A stretch of DNA of 64,000 bases from the NCBI GenBank assembly GCA_026705925.1, contig JAPOZT010000017.1:97866-161865 (forward strand). Reading direction: 5' to 3'. Below the pieces are notes generated by a model. The model ran no database searches. It was given only the letters and a program-made list of their open reading frames with translations, and was not told the origin of the DNA. The position numbers and the translations under genes are program-made. This document shows positions 32,714-41,539 of this stretch, in pieces; positions within the stretch are counted from its first letter, which is position 1; each line of letters opens with the position of its first letter. Source of the DNA: Gemmatimonadota bacterium (lineage in GTDB: Bacteria; JAAXHH01).

Positions 32714-33015
32714 GTTTTCCCCGCTTTCCTTCCGTCACCGGGCCCGCGTCACGTGCACCTCGTTACGTGCACCGCGTTACCTGCACGCCGTCACGCGCTC
32801 CCGGAGTATTGAAGAATGAATGAAACGCTCATTGAGACCTCGGTAACATCTGTCGCAATAAGAAAGCACAGAATCCCATATAACTCAAATAAATAATTGT
32901 TATATTATCTATAGGTGTTATCTATAACATACAAACATTTTTACAGATACACCGCGCCGGGTCGCGGGCGGGCCACTTACATGTTACGAGCTTACACCGA
33001 AACGGAGCGTACGCC
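32714..33015. promoter_or_regulatory. AT-rich divergent regulatory region with LysR-type palindrome
   Basis: The 302-bp spacer between ino1 and the LysR gene is AT-rich at 32860-32945. It contains the perfect palindrome TGTTATCTATAACA (32916-32929) and, just upstream, a related half-copy TGTTATATTATCTATA (32898-32913). The position about 90 bp before the LysR start and between divergent genes is that of a LysR-regulator operator. No coding sequence is visible. Confidence 0.5.
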
Positions 33016-33942
33016 ATGAACCTGTACTACCTGCAGTACTTCCTGGCCGTCGCACGGCGCGAGAGTTTCTCCCGGGCAGCCCGGGACATGCACGTTACGC
33101 AGCCCACGGTAAGCAACGGCGTACGCGAACTGGAAGAAACGCTGGGCGTGAAGCTGTTCAACCGGGGAAGCCGCCATGTTTCACTGACCATGGAAGGCCG
33201 GGCGCTGGTCGACTACGCCGTGCGCATCCAGGACCTCGCCGAGGAGGCGGAGAACCGCCTGGCCAGCGGGGATGTCCTGCCGGGCGAGGGATTCGCCTTC
33301 GGCGCCACCGACGCCGCGGTGACCTACCTGCTCACCGACATCCTCAAGCGCTACGTGGAGCGGTATCCGGAGCTGGAACTGTCCGTGCACGTCTCGCCCT
33401 CCCAGTACCTGGTGGAGGAACTCCTGGCCAATCGGTCGGAATTCGCTTTAATCACCCTGCCTTACACCCATCCCCGCATCGAAACCATGTCCATCTACCA
33501 CGATTCCATGCCGCTCGTGGTCGGCGGCGGCCATCCCTTCGCCGGCCGGACGTCGGTCGCGTTGACGGAGGTGGCGGAACAGCCGTTGATCCTCTTTCAC
33601 GAGGATTCCGTGTCGCGGCGGATCGTGGACGAACGGTTCACCGAGGTGGGCGTGTCGCCGCGCGTCGTCATGGAAATGCGCAGTCCGGAGGCCATGCGGA
33701 AACTGGTGGAGGCGGGGGTCGGGATTTCCTTCCTGCCTTCACTGACGGTTCAGGAATCCATCGCGGCCGGCACGCTTCGCGAGGTTGTCGTCGAGGGCTT
33801 CGAATTCAGCCGGGATATCGGCGTGGCCTGGCGCCGTGGACGGTATTTCAGTCCTGCGCTGGAAGTGCTGTTGGAGGATATCTTCGAAAGTTACGGCGAG
33901 GGTGAGGCCTGGTCGGAGCGGCAGAAAAGGGATCAGTCGTAG
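33016..33942 (+). CDS. LysR-family transcriptional regulator
   Basis: 308 residues. The N-terminal winged helix YLQYFLAVARRESFSRAARDMHVTQPTVSNGVRELEETLGVKLFNRG is the canonical LysR domain (seen as consecutive segments). A helical linker and a two-lobed periplasmic-binding-like effector domain (about 90-295) follow. LysR proteins are tetrameric activators that usually control a divergent target, here the ino1 operon, and themselves. The stop overlaps the convergent ccmH-like stop region by 10 bp. Confidence 0.9.
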   Translation: MNLYYLQYFLAVARRESFSRAARDMHVTQPTVSNGVRELEETLGVKLFNRGSRHVSLTMEGRALVDYAVRIQDLAEEAENRLASGDVLPGEGFAFGATDAAVTYLLTDILKRYVERYPELELSVHVSPSQYLVEELLANRSEFALITLPYTHPRIETMSIYHDSMPLVVGGGHPFAGRTSVALTEVAEQPLILFHEDSVSRRIVDERFTEVGVSPRVVMEMRSPEAMRKLVEAGVGISFLPSLTVQESIAAGTLREVVVEGFEFSRDIGVAWRRGRYFSPALEVLLEDIFESYGEGEAWSERQKRDQS

Positions 33943-34427
33943 GCGTTCAGTTCCGCGTCGATGCGGTCTCTGTGACGGGGATCGGTGCCTTTACTTGCGG
34001 CGACTACGGCGTCATGGCGATTCAGCCGGCCGTTCCGCCACCGGCGCAGGGTGAGGAAGATGACCCCGCCGCCGACGAGGAACATGAGCGGCGTAAAGAG
34101 ATAGGCCAGCCGGTTGAATCCGGCATTGGGCGGGGAGGAAAGGATGCGTTCTCCGTACATGGCCTTGTAATGATCAAGGATCTCCTCTTGCGTCTTCCCG
34201 TTTGCGAGCATTTCCCGAAGGTCCTCTTTCATCCTTTCCGCGGTACCCGAGTAGTGCTGGCTCAGCGGAGCGCGCCAGCAGCAAGGTGCGATCAACAACT
34301 CCTCGACGGACGCGGCGATCTGTTCTCGGCCATCGTCCACGACCGCCTCTATCTGTGAAACGGCCGTGCCTGGGGTTGCCAGAAACACCAGTACTGGAAG
34401 TATGAAGATTAAGGTGGTGCGTCGCAT
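33933..34427 (-). CDS. CcmH/NrfF-like cytochrome c maturation protein with CC in place of CxxC
   Basis: 164 residues from the ATG at 34427. A signal peptide (LIFILPVLVFLATPGTAVSQ) precedes a three-helix domain with the CcmH pattern EDLREMLANGKTQEEILDHY and MYGERILSSPP. A C-terminal membrane helix (AYLFTPLMFLVGGGVIFLTL) and a short tail follow. CcmH normally has LRCxxCQ for reducing apocytochrome c; here the motif reads LLIAPCCWRAP, with two adjacent cysteines. No other ccm/ccs gene is in the window. It could be a divergent CcmH or a repurposed thiol protein. Confidence 0.72.
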   Translation of the reverse strand: MRRTTLIFILPVLVFLATPGTAVSQIEAVVDDGREQIAASVEELLIAPCCWRAPLSQHYSGTAERMKEDLREMLANGKTQEEILDHYKAMYGERILSSPPNAGFNRLAYLFTPLMFLVGGGVIFLTLRRWRNGRLNRHDAVVAASKGTDPRHRDRIDAELNAYD

Positions 34428-34542
34428 GGATCCCGTCGGGCTGGCTGTGGGTTGAAGCCGCAATCCTTTTCTATATGATAATAATGTACGCCAATTAACT
34501 CGGTTGTCAATTTTATTTGATTTACATGGCCAGCTTACGGAA

Positions 34543-35184
34543 TCAGCCAACAGAAGCCCGACGTGTTCTGGACGCGGATCTGCCCTGCTTCAACTCGTTG
34601 ACATCCGCGCTTAGCCCCGCGACTGTCGCGTCCATCCTCTCGACTGTCGCGTCCAATCTCTCGGCTGTCGCGTCCAATCTCTCGATTTTCGCGTCCATCC
34701 TCTCGATTTTAACGTCCATTCCCTCGATTCTGACATCCATTCCCTCGATTTTGGCGTCCATCTCATCCACCCGTCCATCCAGGGCCGTCATCCGTTCGTC
34801 CAGTCTGCCCTGTTGAATTTCGACGGTGTTCATTCTTTCGTCCAGCCGATCAAAACGCCGGTCAACAGCATCGAACCGTTTGTCAACTTCGGCAAACTGC
34901 CTGCCTACTTCATCAAACCGATCGTTCATAGTAGCAAATTGCGCATCGAATCGCTCGTTTTGGGCAACAAATCGCGCGTCGAACCGATCACTCATGGCTG
35001 CAAATCGCGCGTCGAATCGCTCGTCTTTCGCTTCCAGTTTCTCGTCCATCCGGTCGAGAATCCTTTTTTCCACTTCCAGCATTTCGGCCCTCACATTCCG
35101 CCTGCTCCCCTTGGCCTCCCGCCAGAAGAAGATAAAGGCCGTCACTAGTACGGCTGGCTGGATCCAGATCGATACGGTTTCCAC
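34543..35184 (-). CDS. Membrane-anchored long coiled-coil repeat protein
   Basis: 213 residues from a GTG with AGGAG 8 nt upstream. The N-terminus has a short membrane segment (VLVTAFIFFWREAK) that closely resembles the three small proteins at 58.3-59.3 kb (TAFIFFWKQ). The remainder is continuous 7-residue repeats: RFDARFxxxxD units, then RFDxxDRRFDRLDERM, then KIEGMDVRIEGMDVKIE and ATxERLDA units. A long parallel coiled coil held at the membrane is predicted. The repeats vary in copy number at the DNA level. Function unknown. Confidence 0.65.
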   Translation of the reverse strand: METVSIWIQPAVLVTAFIFFWREAKGSRRNVRAEMLEVEKRILDRMDEKLEAKDERFDARFAAMSDRFDARFVAQNERFDAQFATMNDRFDEVGRQFAEVDKRFDAVDRRFDRLDERMNTVEIQQGRLDERMTALDGRVDEMDAKIEGMDVRIEGMDVKIERMDAKIERLDATAERLDATVERMDATVAGLSADVNELKQGRSASRTRRASVG

Positions 35185-35440
35185 TTCCTGGCTCCTTTCA
35201 AATGATCCGATACTATAGTGATTATAAATGGATTAGTGGAAATGCAAGCCACGATTCTTGTTTTTTCTTTTATATTCTTGACGTAACCGGTACGGCACTC
35301 CTATTCTGTGGCGCATTTTGCGGAACCGAGGAGCGTGGACGGCGCGCATATCGCGGGACGCGCAGTCAATCGCGGCCGAAGCATAGAGACCACGGGACCA
35401 CGGAACCACCAGTACGGGCAGGCCAACGGAGCAACCCAAC
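35185..35440. other. Intergenic region before the MFS-HEAT gene
   Basis: The first 100 bp are AT-rich and probably contain the divergent promoters of the coiled-coil and MFS-HEAT genes. I see no gene. The direct repeat GAGACCACGGGACCACGGAA (35387-35406) is the only structure that stands out. Confidence 0.35.
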
Positions 35441-37714
35441 ATGCTGTCACGGGGCGAAGTCAACCGATCGCTACGATCTTTTATCGTGGTGAGAGGACTC
35501 TGGGGCGCCTGGGGCCAGATGGTCGGCACGAATACGGCCGTCTTCGCGGGTTTCGTGCTGTCCCTTGGATTGGACGCGTCGGACATCGCATTCTACTCCG
35601 CGATCGCCTCGATCCTCGCGCCGGTGCAGATCATTTCCTCCCTCTTCAGCAAGTCCATCGAGAACAAGAAGCGCTGGGTCGTCTGGAACGGCGTGCTGGA
35701 GGCGTTGTTCCGGGGGCTCATGATCACGATCCCCTTTCTCTTCGTCGAATCGCTGCACCAGCGGATGCTGCTCATCTTCCTGGTCGCCGGGCTGACCGCG
35801 GGATACATCTACACGCCGTTCTACTCGAGCTGGGTCGCCGGCACTGTCCCGGAGAACATCCGCGCCCGTTTCACGAGCCGCCAGACCATCGTCAACAGCC
35901 TGGTAGGCGCGGCGGTCGGCGTCATGACGGGCCGTTTCGTGGACTGGTTCCCGGATGATGAGAAGCTCATGGCCTTCGTGGTGGTGTTCGTCGTGGGGAC
36001 TCTCTGCGGCGCCGCCGGGCCCCTGTCTCTCAGGCGCACGCCCTACCCGACCCGGGTCGACGAGACCGAGACCCGGAATCCCCTGCGCCACCTGCTGCAG
36101 CCCTTCCGGGATCCAAACTTCCGCCGGCTGGTCACATTCTACGCGTCCTGGCAGTTCGCCCTCGGACTCTCCGGTCCGCTCTTCAGCGTGTTTATGCTCG
36201 ACCGCCTGGGGTTCGGCTATACCGCCATCTCCCTGCTGAGCGCCCTGGGCACGCTCGCTACCATCGCGGGGTATCGCGCCTGGAGCGTGATCATCGACCG
36301 CTTCGGCAGCAAGCCGGTCCTCCAGATCCTCATCATCCCCGGCGCGTTGAACGCCTTTCTGTGGGGGCTGTGCCAGCCCGGAAACCACGCCATGGTCGCC
36401 GTCGCCATGTTGCTTTCCGGCCTCATCATGGGCGGCATCAACCTGGGCGTCACGCCCCTGCAGTACGCGCTGCTCCCGAAGGAGAACCAGGACGAGCGGG
36501 TCGCCTACATGGCCTCGTGGTCCACGTCGATCAACCTGCTCTACGCCGCCGGGCCGCTCCTGGGTGGGATCCTGGTGGCCTCGCTTGCAGGCGTCCGCTT
36601 CACCGTGGCCGGATTCCTGATCCAGGACATCAATCTCCTGTTCTTCCTGAGCGGGATCATGCGTTTCGTGCCGCTGTTCCTGCTCCGGCCGGTACGCGAC
36701 GCCCGCTCCATCTCGTCCCAGCAGCTCCTTTCGAACATGTTCCGTGGCAACCTGCTGAGCTATACTTTCAACTACATCGTGTTCAACGTGGCCACGGCCG
36801 AAGACCGGCGCGCGCGGGCGGCCTACAGGCTGGGACGGTCCCGGAATCCCATGGCCATCGACCACCTCGTCCAGGCCCTGTCCGACGCCAGCTCCAAGGT
36901 GCGCAGGCAGGCCGCGCGGGCCCTTGGGGAAACCGGCTCGGAGGTGGCGGTGGACTCGCTCATCCGGGAACTGGAAAGTCCGTCATCGGACATCCGCAGC
37001 GAGGCGGCCGAGGCCCTGGGCCAGCTGAAACACGCCAGGGCGGTGGACCCGCTGGTCGAGGCCCTGGAAGACGAGGATCCCAGGGTGCGGATCAGCGCTA
37101 TTTCCGGACTGGGACAGATGGAAGGCGACGACGTGGAGGAACTGCTGTTCTGGCACTTCTCGAACAACGTGGACCCGCTGACCTTCCCCACGCTCGTGGA
37201 GGCCCTTAGCCACCGCGAGGACTACCGCATCATCAAGCCGACCTTCGACCGGCTGGGCTCCTTCACATCGCCCGCGGTGAGGTTGCAACTGCTCAACAAC
37301 ATCTGCCGGACGCTGGGGGCAGGCGACCGCTTCTACAAGCTGCTGTCCATGGAAGAAAACGAACGCTACGGCGAATTGGAGCGCATGATCAAGCGGACCG
37401 TTTCCCGGTTTACCGATTCGAAGGCCGTTCCCGAAGACACCCGCCGGAGCGTGGAAAGCCTCTTCGCGCTGTTCACCCGGGCCTATGAACGCAACGACGT
37501 GCCGGCCATGATGGAACAGGCCCGGTTGCTCGCGGCGCTGATACGCGACAGCCACCCCGTCGTGGAACAGAGTCCCCTTGACACCCTGTCGGTGTATCTC
37601 ATCATCATGACCATGAACCACTTCATCGAGAGCGATGCCCACCAGGACCTGCCCGGCGCGCAGGAGATCTTCCTGGCGGTATGCATGCGGCGGATCGCCA
37701 CGCTGGTGAGTTGA
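35441..37714 (+). CDS. Major facilitator superfamily transporter fused to C-terminal HEAT repeats
   Basis: 757 residues. Residues 1-430 contain about twelve membrane helices of an MFS permease, for example TNTAVFAGFVLSLGLDASDI, LLIFLVAGLTAGYIYTPFY and VAMLLSGLIMGGINLGVTP, with the loop-2 type basic segment KSIENKKRW. Residues 440-620 are PBS-lyase-type HEAT repeats: AIDHLVQALSDASSKVRRQA, VDSLIRELESPSSDIRSEA, VDPLVEALEDEDPRVRISA. A helical cytoplasmic C-domain follows. HEAT arrays bind proteins, so a regulated or scaffolded transporter is implied. The substrate is unknown. Confidence 0.83.
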   Translation: MLSRGEVNRSLRSFIVVRGLWGAWGQMVGTNTAVFAGFVLSLGLDASDIAFYSAIASILAPVQIISSLFSKSIENKKRWVVWNGVLEALFRGLMITIPFLFVESLHQRMLLIFLVAGLTAGYIYTPFYSSWVAGTVPENIRARFTSRQTIVNSLVGAAVGVMTGRFVDWFPDDEKLMAFVVVFVVGTLCGAAGPLSLRRTPYPTRVDETETRNPLRHLLQPFRDPNFRRLVTFYASWQFALGLSGPLFSVFMLDRLGFGYTAISLLSALGTLATIAGYRAWSVIIDRFGSKPVLQILIIPGALNAFLWGLCQPGNHAMVAVAMLLSGLIMGGINLGVTPLQYALLPKENQDERVAYMASWSTSINLLYAAGPLLGGILVASLAGVRFTVAGFLIQDINLLFFLSGIMRFVPLFLLRPVRDARSISSQQLLSNMFRGNLLSYTFNYIVFNVATAEDRRARAAYRLGRSRNPMAIDHLVQALSDASSKVRRQAARALGETGSEVAVDSLIRELESPSSDIRSEAAEALGQLKHARAVDPLVEALEDEDPRVRISAISGLGQMEGDDVEELLFWHFSNNVDPLTFPTLVEALSHREDYRIIKPTFDRLGSFTSPAVRLQLLNNICRTLGAGDRFYKLLSMEENERYGELERMIKRTVSRFTDSKAVPEDTRRSVESLFALFTRAYERNDVPAMMEQARLLAALIRDSHPVVEQSPLDTLSVYLIIMTMNHFIESDAHQDLPGAQEIFLAVCMRRIATLVS

Positions 37715-37803
37715 CATGCATGATGGCGTAACGAGCTGATGAAGACCGCGGATGCAGGGGCCGATCGGCCCGGTTGACTTCGCGGCCATGGAAGCGTTCG
37801 ACC

Positions 37804-38940
37804 ATGAATAAAACCAGGGAACAGTTTCACCTGGGCATCGCCGGGGCATGCGGACGGGGCATGAGCTTCCGCGCCGCCTGCGACGCCCTCCCGCGGGTCC
37901 GCGTCCACGCCGTGTGCGACATCGACGCCGGCGCGCTGCCCGCCACCGCCAAGTTCCTTGGTGCCTCGGAACAGTACACCGACTACGATGAGATGCTCGA
38001 ACAGTCCGACCTGGACGGCGTGATCATCGCCACGCCCATGCCGCTGCACGCGTCGCAGGCCATCGCCGCGCTGGACCGGGGACTGCACGTATTCAGCGAG
38101 GTCCCGGCAGCGGTCTCGGTCGAGGAGTGCCGGGGGATCGTCCAGGCGACCGGGGCCTCCGGCCGCGTGTACATGATGGGCGAAAACTATACCTACATCC
38201 GGGAGAACGTGCTGGTGAAAGCGCTCGTGAAGGCGGGGCATTTCGGGACGCCCTACTACGCCGAGGGAGAGTATCTCCACGAGCTCAAGGGATACGACGA
38301 GCATCGCCTGGCGGCCCGGGGACTGCCGCCCGAACAGGTCTGGCGCCGCCACTGGCAATCCGGCATCGACGGCATCACCTACGGGACCCACAGCCTGGGG
38401 CCCATCCTGCAGTGGTTCGACGACCGCGTGGCGTACGTGACCTGCCACGGCAGCGGGCATCACTACCTGGACGCGGAGGGCAGGCCCTATGCCCAGGACA
38501 CGAGCGTCATGCTCTGCAAGATGGCGGGCGGCGGCCTGGCCAAGATCCGCATGGACCTCACGTCCGACCGGCCCCACGCGCTGACCAACTACCAGCTCCA
38601 GGGGACCGACGGCTGCTACGAATCGGCGCGCGGAAAGGGACAGCCGTTCCGCGTCTGGCTTAAGTCCCGCTGCGCGGACGAAAACACGTGGATGGACCTT
38701 CACGAACTGGAGGAAGAGTTCCTGCCCGACTGGATGGGGGCGGCGGCCGCGAAGGGCGCCGGGCACGGCGGGAGCGACTACCACGAACTGGTCGAATTCA
38801 TCGAAGCCGCGGATGGCCGGCGCAAGCCGTCCATCGGCCTGCACGAGGCCATGGACATGACCCTGCCCGGCCTCGTCAGCCAGCAGTCCATTGCCGAGAA
38901 TGGCCGTTCGCTGGCTGTGCCGGATTCGAGGGATTGGTAG
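37804..38940 (+). CDS. Gfo/Idh/MocA-family protein of the GH109-like type
   Basis: 378 residues from the ATG at 37804 (GGAAG 9 nt upstream). The fold is Gfo/Idh, but the motifs differ from the dehydrogenases: the nucleotide loop reads GIAGACGRGMS, and the usual EKP is replaced by SEVPAAVSVEE, as in GH109 glycosidases. It is followed by YMMGENYTYIRENVLV and the terminal GHGGSDYHELVEFIE/PSIGLHEAMDMTLPG pattern. GH109 enzymes use bound NAD+ to hydrolyse alpha-GalNAc-type glycosides. Glycosidase or dehydrogenase cannot be decided here. Two DSD-like genes follow. Confidence 0.75.
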   Translation: MNKTREQFHLGIAGACGRGMSFRAACDALPRVRVHAVCDIDAGALPATAKFLGASEQYTDYDEMLEQSDLDGVIIATPMPLHASQAIAALDRGLHVFSEVPAAVSVEECRGIVQATGASGRVYMMGENYTYIRENVLVKALVKAGHFGTPYYAEGEYLHELKGYDEHRLAARGLPPEQVWRRHWQSGIDGITYGTHSLGPILQWFDDRVAYVTCHGSGHHYLDAEGRPYAQDTSVMLCKMAGGGLAKIRMDLTSDRPHALTNYQLQGTDGCYESARGKGQPFRVWLKSRCADENTWMDLHELEEEFLPDWMGAAAAKGAGHGGSDYHELVEFIEAADGRRKPSIGLHEAMDMTLPGLVSQQSIAENGRSLAVPDSRDW

Positions 38941-39047
38941 ATTACGTTTTACCTCGCGGTCCCGTCGGCTATACGTTGACTATACGCTACCAAACGCTAA
39001 GCTGCTCGTATCAACATCGTATCTACAAGTAATCCGGAGTACGCCTC

Positions 39048-40136
39048 ATGGCCCGTCCCGGCAGCCCGATCGAAGACATCGACACCCCGGCCCTGGTGAT
39101 CGACCTGGATCGGATGGAAGGCAACATCGCGCGCATGGCGTCGTTCTTCGCCGACAAGGACGCCTACTTGCGGCCCCACACCAAGACGCACAAGACGCCG
39201 GTCCTGGCCCACCGGCAGATCGAGGCCGGCGCCCGGGGCGTCACCTGCGCCAAACTGGGCGAGGCCGAGGTCATGGCGGCGGCGGGCATCCGGGATATCC
39301 TCGTGGCCAACCAGGTCGTCGGGCAGGTCAAGATCGACCGCCTGGTCGCCCTCGCGCGCCATTCGGACGTCATCGTCGCTTCAGACCACGAAGAAAACGT
39401 CCGGGAGATCTCCGACGCGGCGCTGGCCGCCGGCACCCGGGTGAACATGATCATCGAAGTCGACGTGGGCATGGAGCGCTGCGGTGTGCCGCCCGGCGAA
39501 CCGGCCTGGCAACTGGCCCAGGCCATCGACCGGCATCCCGGCGTCGTCTTCCGCGGGGTGATGGGCTACGAGGGCCACATCATCGGCAACCCGAACGACG
39601 AGGAACGGTACGCCGGCTGCCGGGAGTCGATGACCTTGCTGACCCAGACCGCCGACTACATCCGCGAGCGGGGCCTGCCCGTGGACCTGGTCAGCGGCGG
39701 CGGCACGGGGACGTACAAGGTCACCGGGACGTTTCCGGGTGTGAACGAAGTACTGGCGGGCTCCTACATCCTGATGGACGGCACCTACCAGCAACGCATC
39801 CCCGAATTCGACTGCGCGCTCACCATCTACGCCTCCATCGTCAGCCGGCCCGGCGACGAACTCGCCGTCGCCGACGCGGGCCTGAAGACCATGACGAACG
39901 ACATGGGGCTGCAGACCGTCCGTGGCGTGGAGGGCGCGTCCATCCTGCGCCAGTCCGAGGAACACGTCAAGATCGAGCTGCCCGGCGCGTCCTGCGCGCT
40001 CAGGCCGGGCGACAAATTTCACATCGTCCCGAGCCACTGCTGCACGACCATCAACCTCCACGACCGGTTTTACGGCGTGCGCGCCGGCACCGTCGAATCC
40101 GTCTGGAACATCGCGGCGCGCGGGAAGCTACAATAG
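39048..40136 (+). CDS. D-threonine aldolase/D-serine dehydratase-like PLP enzyme, copy 1
   Basis: 362 residues of fold-type III PLP enzyme (alanine-racemase-like barrel plus DSD C-domain). IDTPALVIDLDRMEGNIARM is the start signature, LRPHTKTHKTP carries the PLP lysine, and VSGGGTGTY is the phosphate loop. The metal site is HCCTTINLHDRFY. The family cleaves D-threonine/D-3-hydroxy amino acids or dehydrates D-serine with a divalent metal. It is 8 bp upstream of a second family member, so the two are co-transcribed. Confidence 0.87.
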   Translation: MARPGSPIEDIDTPALVIDLDRMEGNIARMASFFADKDAYLRPHTKTHKTPVLAHRQIEAGARGVTCAKLGEAEVMAAAGIRDILVANQVVGQVKIDRLVALARHSDVIVASDHEENVREISDAALAAGTRVNMIIEVDVGMERCGVPPGEPAWQLAQAIDRHPGVVFRGVMGYEGHIIGNPNDEERYAGCRESMTLLTQTADYIRERGLPVDLVSGGGTGTYKVTGTFPGVNEVLAGSYILMDGTYQQRIPEFDCALTIYASIVSRPGDELAVADAGLKTMTNDMGLQTVRGVEGASILRQSEEHVKIELPGASCALRPGDKFHIVPSHCCTTINLHDRFYGVRAGTVESVWNIAARGKLQ

Positions 40137-40144
40137 GAGCCCCC

Positions 40145-41245
40145 ATGGATCCCCGATACCTCGTAGCCAACGTCGATGAGATCCCCAGTCCGTCCATGCT
40201 GGTCTACCGGGAACGGCTCAAGGAGAACATCGACCGGACCCTGGAGATCGCGGGCGGCCCCGAACGCCTCCGTCCCCACATCAAGACCCACAAGATGCGC
40301 ACCGTCATCGAGATGCAGCGCGCGGCCGGGATCGACAAGTTCAAGTGCGCCACGATTTACGAGGCGCGGATGCTGGCGGAGATGGGCGTGGAGGATGTCT
40401 TCATCGCCTACCAGATGATCGGGCCCAACATCGGACGCCTGGTCGACCTTGCTGGCCGTTATCCCGGGACGACTTTCCGCAGCATGGTGGACGATACGGG
40501 CGCGGCCGAGGCGCTGTCGGCGGCGGCGGCCGGGGCCGGTGTAACCATCGACGTGCTGCTGGACTTCGACGTGGGCCAGCACCGCACCGGGATCGCGGCC
40601 GGCCCGGAAGCGCTCGAGCTCTACGCGCTGCTCGACCGCCTGCCCGGCATCACGCCCGGCGGCCTGCACGGCTATGACGGCCATAATCACCAGGTGGATA
40701 TCGAAGAACGCCGGCAGGCCTGCGGTGCTGCCCTGGACCAGGTACGGGCGTTTCAGGCCCGGCTGGAGTCCCGGGACCTGCCCGTGCCGAGGCGCGTCAT
40801 GGGCGGTTCCATATCCTTCCCTTGCTATGCCCCGGCCGAAGACGTGGAGCCCTCGCCCGGCACCTCGGTATTCTGGGACTGGGGGTACAGCAGCCGCTTC
40901 CCCGACCTGCCCTTCGAAGCCGCGGCCCTGCTCCTCAGCCGCATCATCAGCGTTCCCACGCCGACGCGCGTGACCCTCGACCTGGGTAACAAGGCCATCG
41001 CCTCCGATCCCGCCGGACAGCGCGGTATCGCCTGGAACCTTCCCGGCGCCGAACCCGGACTGCACAACGAGGAGCACTGGATCATGGACTGCCCGGACAG
41101 CTCGGGCCTGTCGGTTGGCGACCCCATCTACGTCTTCCCCACCCACGTATGCCCCTGCACCGCGCTGCATCGCCAGGTCTACGTGATCGACAGCGACGGC
41201 CGCTGTCGGGAACAGTGGACCGTCGACGCGCGGAACCGGGAGTAA
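40145..41245 (+). CDS. D-threonine aldolase/D-serine dehydratase-like PLP enzyme, copy 2
   Basis: 366 residues from the ATG at 40145 (AGGAG upstream). It has the same architecture as the preceding gene but low identity: IPSPSMLVYRERLKENIDRT, PLP lysine in LRPHIKTHKMRT, metal motif THVCPCTALHRQVYV. The pair probably has different substrates, or forms a hetero-oligomer. The last 11 codons including the stop are duplicated, diverged, 36 bp downstream of the stop. Confidence 0.87.
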   Translation: MDPRYLVANVDEIPSPSMLVYRERLKENIDRTLEIAGGPERLRPHIKTHKMRTVIEMQRAAGIDKFKCATIYEARMLAEMGVEDVFIAYQMIGPNIGRLVDLAGRYPGTTFRSMVDDTGAAEALSAAAAGAGVTIDVLLDFDVGQHRTGIAAGPEALELYALLDRLPGITPGGLHGYDGHNHQVDIEERRQACGAALDQVRAFQARLESRDLPVPRRVMGGSISFPCYAPAEDVEPSPGTSVFWDWGYSSRFPDLPFEAAALLLSRIISVPTPTRVTLDLGNKAIASDPAGQRGIAWNLPGAEPGLHNEEHWIMDCPDSSGLSVGDPIYVFPTHVCPCTALHRQVYVIDSDGRCREQWTVDARNRE

Positions 41246-41313
41246 TGCGCACGACCTCGAACGGCAACCACCCTCAGGCGCAGTGCACCCTCGACGCCCG
41301 GGACCGGGAATAG
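41213..41313 (+). repeat. Duplicated 3-prime end of the second DSD-like gene
   Basis: The 33 bp at 41213-41245 (ending in the gene's TAA) recur at 41281-41313, ending in TAG, with 27 of 33 positions identical. The copy would encode CTLDARDRE against WTVDARNRE. The 41246-41539 spacer contains this copy and the crotonase promoter and no gene. Confidence 0.7.
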
Positions 41314-41415
41314 GGTTCATTTCAGCACGATTCCGGTCCGCCGCCGCTTGCGAAAACTCCTCCGAAGTCCCCTCGCCGTTATGTGACAAACGTGTTACGA
41401 TTTTTCACTTTCCTA

Positions 41416-41444
41416 TTGACGAAGTGACGTAAATACATTATCTT
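41416..41444 (+). promoter_or_regulatory. Promoter of the enoyl-CoA hydratase-like gene
   Basis: TTGACG (41416-41421), a 17-bp spacer, then TATCTT (41439-41444). The spacer contains the palindromic TGACGTAA word near 41426. Confidence 0.6.
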
Positions 41445-41539
41445 AAACTGTTCGCGCTTTCCGCGAAAACCGGGCCGTATTCCATGGGAATCGTCCCGGT
41501 TGTATGGGTTGTTTTACGGCACGTCGACAAGGCGCTTGC

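Noticed and set aside
38891-40144. Upstream extension of the second DSD-like ORF
   Set aside because: The extension is the wrong frame of the first DSD-like gene; the ATG at 40145 with AGGAG is the start.
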